A DNA stretch of 54,791 bases from a virus: IMG/VR virus record IMGVR_UViG_3300033148_005125, positions 1-54,791 of that record; one strand, given 5' to 3'. Below the pieces are notes generated by a model. It ran no database searches. It was not told where the DNA came from and saw only the letters and a program-made list of their open reading frames with translations. Shown piece after piece: positions 49,382-54,791 of this stretch. The position numbers and the translations under genes were made by a program. Each line of letters opens with the position of its first letter. The stretch's first letter is position 1.

Positions 49382-49571
49382 TTTTAGATGTAACCATTGT
49401 GATTTTGAAATAGAGCTGCTTCAAAAAATGGACGAGAAACCACCTAATTGTCCCGTGTGTGGACGATCTATGGTTAAGCTTGTGTCTACTACTACTTTTA
49501 TATTAAATGGTAAAAATTGGGAACGTGATGGTTATGGACTAAGATCTAAAAAAGAAGGAGGCAAAAAATGA
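49368..49571 (+). CDS. FmdB-type zinc ribbon protein
   Basis: A 67-residue protein whose ATG lies 14 bases inside the end of the endonuclease gene, with AAAAGGAG upstream. MPLFDFRCNHCDFEIELLQK, then CPVCG, then VSTTTFILNGKNWERDGYGL, match the FmdB putative regulatory family (MPIYEYRCxxCGxxFE...CPxCG...F-x-LxGxGWxxDGY). Zinc ligands would be C8, C11, C28 and C31. Members are small, often annotated as regulators, with unknown biochemistry; some occur in phages. Partner genes here are the endonuclease and a small unknown gene. Confidence 0.8.
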   Translation: MPLFDFRCNHCDFEIELLQKMDEKPPNCPVCGRSMVKLVSTTTFILNGKNWERDGYGLRSKKEGGKK

Positions 49572-49876
49572 GTATAAGGCGGGGGTGGGAGGTAGAGTAC
49601 GTTGATGGAACTATTATAAATGAAAACCAAATGGAATGGAAAAAGATACCTAAAGTTGATATTGTAAGAGTTACCTTACATTTCGATGGCAGACAATGGG
49701 ATATGGAAAATAAAATAGCATACGTCCAGAAAAAAAGAGCCTCTGTTGTACCTGGGGTTGTAGGTAGTTTTATGGTAGAGTCACGTTCGATTGGATATTA
49801 TGAGGGAAATAAAAAAGTTTGGTACACTGTTAATGAATTCACAGGTCAAATGAAAATGGAGGTTAAGGAGCTTTAA
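49568..49876 (+). CDS. small protein of unknown function
   Basis: A 102-residue protein. ATG overlaps the previous TGA (ATGA), and AAGGAGG lies just upstream. It is a compact beta-rich domain (RGWEVEYVDGTIINENQMEW, VDIVRVTLHFDGRQWDM, then SRSIGYYEGNKKVWYTVNEF). The pattern of a short strand-turn-strand with conserved WEV-x-Y-x-DG is one I associate with small phage proteins of unknown role. Its stop shares a base with the ATG of the next large structural gene, so it may be an assembly partner of that protein. Confidence 0.5.
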   Translation: MSIRRGWEVEYVDGTIINENQMEWKKIPKVDIVRVTLHFDGRQWDMENKIAYVQKKRASVVPGVVGSFMVESRSIGYYEGNKKVWYTVNEFTGQMKMEVKEL

Positions 49877-52800
49877 TGGCCCTTACTGATGATGATATTG
49901 CTGGTATAATAGCACTATGGCAATATAATGAACAACAGGCTGATCCTAGGTCTAAAGAGGAAGACATAGTTTCTGGTCTTAGACAGACCCAACTATTGTC
50001 TTGTCAATATTGGATCAAAGGGTTATCTCCTGTTTGTGATTATTGGAATGGAGGATTTAATAATGGTATTGGTGGTTGTATATTTAAAACACCACCTGAT
50101 GAACAAGGTCCTAGTGGATACAATGGCGGACACTGTGACTACATAGGACGTAAATCTACTTGTGATAGATATAAAACATTTCAAATAGAAGATTTAGAAA
50201 CATACCATTGTATACTTCCAAATATATTTTTATCTGGGATGGGAAAAGCTTCTGGTACCCCAGTTACTGGATTAACTTTAACTGCCATACCAAAGGGAGA
50301 GATTACTGGTTATTGTGATGGTGATTGTGATGGTTTTGGTAGAGGTACTGGCTGTGGTGGTACTCCTGGCACAAGTCCTATAGTTTGTAATTATTTTAGA
50401 CCTTGGCAAATGGGTTTTGGTTCTCTCACACCGCGTGATGTAAGAAGAACAATAGGAGAAGATGGTTCTGTTTATATTTCTCCAGAAGATTTACAAGCTG
50501 CTTATGATGCCGTGCACACTCCTATGGCATATAGACTTCCATTATCTTTTAAAATTTATAATCTAAGATCAGAATTTCAAAAATGTGCTTATTGGAATAG
50601 TGATTATGGTGCTAGATTTGAATTTGATAATGATGGTGATATTTATTTAGATGCAGATTCAGAAGATCCAGATGAAGGTTGTACTTGTACTAATGTTAAT
50701 TGTAGACCTTATTGTACATTAGCCGAAGTGCCTGATGGTGCACAACAATGGATATTAGATCAAGTTTGGTCTCAAGCAGGCACAATTGTATGTAATGGTG
50801 CTAAACCAGAATGCCCTTGTTATACTGGTGAATGGGTTTATTGTAATGATGCAAATATGCTTGTTGGGATGAGAGTTACAGCTAACCAAATTTTTGAACT
50901 GAGATTTTGGTCATCTCAATGGGGGAGTCAGGTAGAATATGATGCATTTTTTGAAAGTAAACCTAATTGGCAAGATGTTCCAACAGCTAATATATATACA
51001 TTTAAAAAATGGCTTCAATTAGGTGAAACTGCTGCAGATAGTGTAGCACAAGGCCAGATATTACATATGTGTCAGCCAGCCCCTATCAATGATAGGAGGT
51101 TTGTACCAAGTTTATATTTAACTGCTAAAGATATTCAATATACAGCTGCTGGAATTAATATGGGTACCACGGCCCCTGAAAATTATGAAATTTATTACCC
51201 AACTTTAATAAGAGATCCAGAGTTTGAGATGGATATTTGGCCAATAGATATAGTTTATCCTTATGCTAGTACAGATCCTTTTTCATCCGAGTTGTGTAAT
51301 AAAGAAACAAATGAAGATCCTTTATGTATAAAAAGAGGATCAAGTATAAATGGTGATACTGTTTCAGTTATAGGAACAACCACAAGAAATAAATCTGTTT
51401 ATGTATTTAATCTTAATTTATTAGATAACACTTTGTCCGAATTTAATAATCATTGGACTGCAAGTACCATTTCTGATGTTGAAACTACAAATGGTGAAGA
51501 CGAGGGTAATTTTTCAGGTCTTAGCCCCCGTGATGAATTTTTTATAAAACTTGATGAGTTTTTAGAAGAAAGTTTGAAAACAAATCCAGATAATATTTCA
51601 ATAGTTACATCTAATTCTGAAACTGGTTATTTTAAAGCGCCCCCTTTGAATTTGAATTATACAGAAGTTAATTACATAGTTGTATGTGTAAAATTTACAG
51701 ATACAATTTGGGATTTTAGAATAAGACCCGTCCTGTCTGTGTGGTATGGCGGTCTTTTAATACAAAATAGTTTTACTCAAGAAGATGATGGTCAATACTT
51801 GCCTAATAGATTTTTCCCAAATGCTCAAATTACCGGTTGTATATACAATCTTGTGTCTACCAGTAAATACAGTGGTTCTCACTGTAATTTAAATTCTATT
51901 GTTCATGTAGCTAGTAATAAATATACTAATGCAGATCTTGGTACCTCTGAAAAATATTCTTATTGTTATAGAAAAATTACTATTAAAGATACATATATTT
52001 ATAACTGGACAAGAATAGGAAATAGTGGTTTAATTTGGGCAGAGTTTGAGGACACTAATATAAATTATTTATTTGAATGGGAAGTTACATCCGCAACAAT
52101 GAGATATAATGCATCTGTAGAAGGGGACACCTCTGAAGATGTAGTGATGGAGGTTGTAGAAGTAGAGACGTTTATAAGTGGTGAGAGGAGCGTTCCTCCT
52201 TCAGCTTGTATATTACAACCAGAAGATAATTCTATTAAAAAAATGTTTTTTAATGATGATTGGATTTTAGAAGTAACTTATTGGTATAAGGAAATAAGTA
52301 GTGATAATTCACAAGAACAATCCTCTGAAAAAGATATTGAAATAGTATCTCCAGATTTTGATGATGATAATATTTTTTTTGATGATAGCAGTATAAATAT
52401 AGAAATAAAAAAGGACACATTTAATATTGATAGTATAGACAACCAAACAGTTGCTGTGATGGGTTTATTTACAGAGGAAGATGGCAGGATAATATCTTCT
52501 ATGGCCACAAAAATGTTGGTACAAGTTTCTATGCTTGAATGTAGAAATGTAGAAATAGATTATAGATATAGTCAACCTGCTAATTGGTATATATTAAAAC
52601 CAGAAACTAGTATGTCACAACTAGCTATTCCACCAACTAGTGAAGAACTTCAAGGAGAATATAGTCCTCGTTATTTTAGACCGTTTTGTGGTGATCATAA
52701 AAATGGTAATCAAGGGTTAGGTAAAGGTCCCATGTGGTATCCTTTTTATACGTGTGAGCAAAATGATTTTTATCAGGCTTTTGCTGGCGCTTCTTATTGC

Positions 52801-54552
52801 ACTAATTGGTTTCCTGGTTGTCCTAGAGATGATATGAGGTTCTGTGGCCCAACTAAATACACTGCTTTTGTAGCGCCCGGAGGCGGTTCTGCGTATGCTG
52901 ATTGTGTTTTAGATTTTCATTATAGATATAGTGTAACTACTGCAGAACCTTATTTTGCTGGTTATGCTAATATTGTAGCTTATGTAAATGTAGCAGAATA
53001 TGCATCACATAATTGGAGTCTTCCTCCGTTTGGTAATAAAGGAAGAGAAATGGCTCGCAAATGGCTTAGCCAAGATAATTGGGTTTACTTATCATATAAA
53101 AACACTGATAGACCATATGTTTCAAGTCAGTGGGTACCTATGGTTCCTGACAATACTGATTTTTATACATCTTTTAATTCTTTTTCTGAATCCTCTGTTA
53201 TTAGTCCAGATGATTTTATGCATGTAAACCAATTAAGTTTTTTTACATCTAATCTTATTGAAGAAGAAATTGGAACAGAAAGAAAAAGATTTGAAGAAGT
53301 TTTTGGTTCGCGTGGAATATGGATGGCTACTTATCCACCACCACTAGTTACACAAGGAATAATACAAAAAACAATACATTATTATTTTTTAGACTCTTCT
53401 ACTGTATGGGCGTGGAGAGAAAGATGGGAAGATATATCATATGTCGACGCTGAAAGAAGTTTTTATTTTTTAACATACGAAAAACCAAATTATGTATATG
53501 ATTATGAAAAACAAGAACATAGATATATATGTGATGAAGGATTGTATGTAGTAAAATTTACTGCACCAGTTATAAGTGGTCCTGTATTACTAGAGTATCC
53601 ATCTTTGCAATTAGGGAATGGCCCAAAACGTTTTTTTGAAATAAGATATAGTGATTATACCACAGGTGATATTGAGTGGAAGGATGAAGGTAGTGGTAAT
53701 GTAGATGGTAGTGTTGAAGATGGAGAAGAAGAAAATATCTATGAAGTTACTTCTCCAAATGCTCCTAATAGTAAATGGAATCATGATGAGGATTGTTTAT
53801 TTGATGGTGAAGCTGTTAGAACCTATGAATTGGCAGAAGCAGCTGGTAGAAAAGTTGAAACCCCGGACGGTGATGGTGGTTTTAATAATGTTTATTATAA
53901 TAGGGGTTTAATTTTTGATATAGAAAAAAGTAATTTAAAAAATTTACCATATGAAGAAGTAGATAGTGTTTTTATGTTTAATACGGTTCCAAAACCTAAT
54001 ATATACTTAGGTAAAGTAGATTATTGTTGGTTTAACACTTCTACTCATATCACTATAGATTTATCTTCTGAAGATTTAGGAACATGTGTTTCAGAAGTGG
54101 TAATAAAAGGTTTTTGGGGTCTTTATATGGTGCAAATACAATTCAGTGCTAAACAACATAATGTTTGTATACCAGGAGTTATTATTAGTGAGACATTTGG
54201 TGATGAAGAAAGTAGAACCGTTGCTTCAAGAGACGAAATAAAATTTGATGAGGATGTTTATGGTGGTATTGGTATAGTTCCTTATACTCTTACTTTTAAA
54301 TTACAGCCAACTGTTGATAGAATGATAAATAAACAAGCTACATTATTAGATATTTATTTAGATTGTGTTACTGCTCAATATATTTATTTACAATCTGTTG
54401 AATTTAAATCTGCCTCGTATGTGGATTCTGTAGAAGTTATACAAGTATATGAGAGGAAATATATAACTTCTACAGCTGATAGTTTAGGTGATCATAATAT
54501 AAATGGTCCTAAAGTAGGAAGTAATTTTGTTTTGTTCTACAATATGAATTAG
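49876..54552 (+). CDS. very large cysteine-rich tail/baseplate protein
   Basis: A 1558-residue protein, coupled to the previous gene (TAATG), with AAGGAG upstream. Residues 30-130 and 145-165 are cysteine-rich (GHCDYIGRKSTCDRY, TGYCDGDCDGFGRGTGC). Residues 251-264 (DNDGDIYLDADSED) look like a calcium-binding loop of EF-hand or dockerin type. Cysteine clusters recur near residues 268-325 (GCTCTNVNC, KPECPCYTGEW) and 985-1040 (CEQNDFYQAF, YCTNWFPGCP, RFCGPTKY). The rest is beta-rich with many aromatics. There is no signal peptide or catalytic motif. Size, place and style fit a baseplate or tail-tip component held by metal ions or disulphides. I do not recognise the family. Confidence 0.55.
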   Translation: MALTDDDIAGIIALWQYNEQQADPRSKEEDIVSGLRQTQLLSCQYWIKGLSPVCDYWNGGFNNGIGGCIFKTPPDEQGPSGYNGGHCDYIGRKSTCDRYKTFQIEDLETYHCILPNIFLSGMGKASGTPVTGLTLTAIPKGEITGYCDGDCDGFGRGTGCGGTPGTSPIVCNYFRPWQMGFGSLTPRDVRRTIGEDGSVYISPEDLQAAYDAVHTPMAYRLPLSFKIYNLRSEFQKCAYWNSDYGARFEFDNDGDIYLDADSEDPDEGCTCTNVNCRPYCTLAEVPDGAQQWILDQVWSQAGTIVCNGAKPECPCYTGEWVYCNDANMLVGMRVTANQIFELRFWSSQWGSQVEYDAFFESKPNWQDVPTANIYTFKKWLQLGETAADSVAQGQILHMCQPAPINDRRFVPSLYLTAKDIQYTAAGINMGTTAPENYEIYYPTLIRDPEFEMDIWPIDIVYPYASTDPFSSELCNKETNEDPLCIKRGSSINGDTVSVIGTTTRNKSVYVFNLNLLDNTLSEFNNHWTASTISDVETTNGEDEGNFSGLSPRDEFFIKLDEFLEESLKTNPDNISIVTSNSETGYFKAPPLNLNYTEVNYIVVCVKFTDTIWDFRIRPVLSVWYGGLLIQNSFTQEDDGQYLPNRFFPNAQITGCIYNLVSTSKYSGSHCNLNSIVHVASNKYTNADLGTSEKYSYCYRKITIKDTYIYNWTRIGNSGLIWAEFEDTNINYLFEWEVTSATMRYNASVEGDTSEDVVMEVVEVETFISGERSVPPSACILQPEDNSIKKMFFNDDWILEVTYWYKEISSDNSQEQSSEKDIEIVSPDFDDDNIFFDDSSINIEIKKDTFNIDSIDNQTVAVMGLFTEEDGRIISSMATKMLVQVSMLECRNVEIDYRYSQPANWYILKPETSMSQLAIPPTSEELQGEYSPRYFRPFCGDHKNGNQGLGKGPMWYPFYTCEQNDFYQAFAGASYCTNWFPGCPRDDMRFCGPTKYTAFVAPGGGSAYADCVLDFHYRYSVTTAEPYFAGYANIVAYVNVAEYASHNWSLPPFGNKGREMARKWLSQDNWVYLSYKNTDRPYVSSQWVPMVPDNTDFYTSFNSFSESSVISPDDFMHVNQLSFFTSNLIEEEIGTERKRFEEVFGSRGIWMATYPPPLVTQGIIQKTIHYYFLDSSTVWAWRERWEDISYVDAERSFYFLTYEKPNYVYDYEKQEHRYICDEGLYVVKFTAPVISGPVLLEYPSLQLGNGPKRFFEIRYSDYTTGDIEWKDEGSGNVDGSVEDGEEENIYEVTSPNAPNSKWNHDEDCLFDGEAVRTYELAEAAGRKVETPDGDGGFNNVYYNRGLIFDIEKSNLKNLPYEEVDSVFMFNTVPKPNIYLGKVDYCWFNTSTHITIDLSSEDLGTCVSEVVIKGFWGLYMVQIQFSAKQHNVCIPGVIISETFGDEESRTVASRDEIKFDEDVYGGIGIVPYTLTFKLQPTVDRMINKQATLLDIYLDCVTAQYIYLQSVEFKSASYVDSVEVIQVYERKYITSTADSLGDHNINGPKVGSNFVLFYNMN

Positions 54553-54554
54553 AC

Positions 54555-54791
54555 ATGGATAATTCAGGCACTTATTATGCTATTTCACCCGAATTAAATT
54601 ATGTTCCAGAGGGTGAAATAGAAGCTAGAGATAAAATGAGGGCTGTTTATGCCAGCCAGCAGTATAGAGAAGATGTACCTTTAGAAATAGATATAAGTAA
54701 TATATTAACAATAGAACAAGAAGAACAAAAAAATCTTTATGGTGATGCTTTTAATAGGGACGTAGATGGTGACGTTATGACATATTTAAGT
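54555..54791 (+). CDS. 5' end of an unknown phage protein (partial)
   Basis: ATG two bases after the TAG of the previous gene opens a frame of 79 codons that is still open at the right edge. It starts MDNSGTYYAISPELNYVPEG and continues with charged helix-like sequence (IEARDKMRAVYASQQYREDV). There is no clear Shine-Dalgarno sequence, so translation is probably coupled. It most likely continues the structural operon. Function unknown. Confidence 0.55.
   Translation, partial: MDNSGTYYAISPELNYVPEGEIEARDKMRAVYASQQYREDVPLEIDISNILTIEQEEQKNLYGDAFNRDVDGDVMTYLS

Noticed and set aside
53000-53911. Two small plus-strand frames inside the 1558-residue gene
   Set aside because: They are out-of-frame shadows rich in Ile/Leu/Met, without ribosome sites.
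1-54791. tRNA genes, CRISPR arrays, insertion sequences, attachment sites
   Set aside because: No cloverleaf-like stretch, regular spaced repeat, transposase or terminal repeat was seen in the short gaps between genes.
1-54791. Recoded stop codons (alternative genetic code)
   Set aside because: TAA, TAG and TGA each end well-supported genes at sites followed by new starts, so the standard code fits.

Overview
This window is the tail half of the virion structural module of a large, AT-rich, tailed bacteriophage. Every gene I can support lies on the plus strand, packed with overlaps or gaps of a few dozen bases. Most genes have strong GGAGG-type ribosome binding sites, the code is standard (TAA, TAG and TGA all end genes), and I see no tRNA, CRISPR array or insertion sequence. 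The low GC and strong Shine-Dalgarno sites fit a Firmicute-like or other low-GC bacterial host, but nothing here fixes the host.

Layout. Bases 1-4160 hold a truncated gene, two small structural genes and four genes in the usual neck order (adaptor, head closure, joining protein, tail terminator). After a 194-base structured leader come the major tail tube gene, with two tube domains and no sheath gene beside it, and a strong hairpin terminator. This points to a siphovirus-like long flexible tail. Three small genes follow, two of them tandem paralogues in the position of tail assembly chaperones. Then comes one uninterrupted 22.3 kb gene (8185-30507, 7440 codons) for a giant tape measure protein. 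Downstream (30507-54791) is a tail-tip/baseplate and receptor-binding region: hub-like proteins, small beta-rich proteins, Ig-like and propeller-like adhesin-type proteins, a split TPP-enzyme-like gene pair, a free-standing homing-type endonuclease, an FmdB-type zinc ribbon and a 1558-residue cysteine-rich protein. The last gene runs off the window.

Main discovery. The giant tape measure polypeptide appears to carry a complete multisubunit-type RNA polymerase catalytic core, beta-like then beta-prime-like in one chain. Near residues 1233-1515 are beta signatures, including GRKFTTRYGSKGVSI with the two catalytic lysines at the canonical eight-residue spacing. Near residues 1779-2290 are beta-prime signatures ending in KLDFDGDEIEAH, with all three metal-binding aspartates. 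The same chain then carries a RecB/Cas4-type PD-(D/E)XK nuclease, a TP901-type tape measure core and a lytic transglycosylase. The simplest reading is an ejected multi-enzyme: a ruler that sets tail length and then enters the cell with a wall hydrolase, a nuclease and an RNA polymerase able to start early transcription. Virion RNA polymerases are known in crAss-like phages, phiKZ-like phages and N4, but I do not know of one fused inside a tape measure protein. That novelty needs a literature search.

Residue numbers for the giant protein count from the TTG start at 8185. All were counted by hand and may be off by a residue or two.
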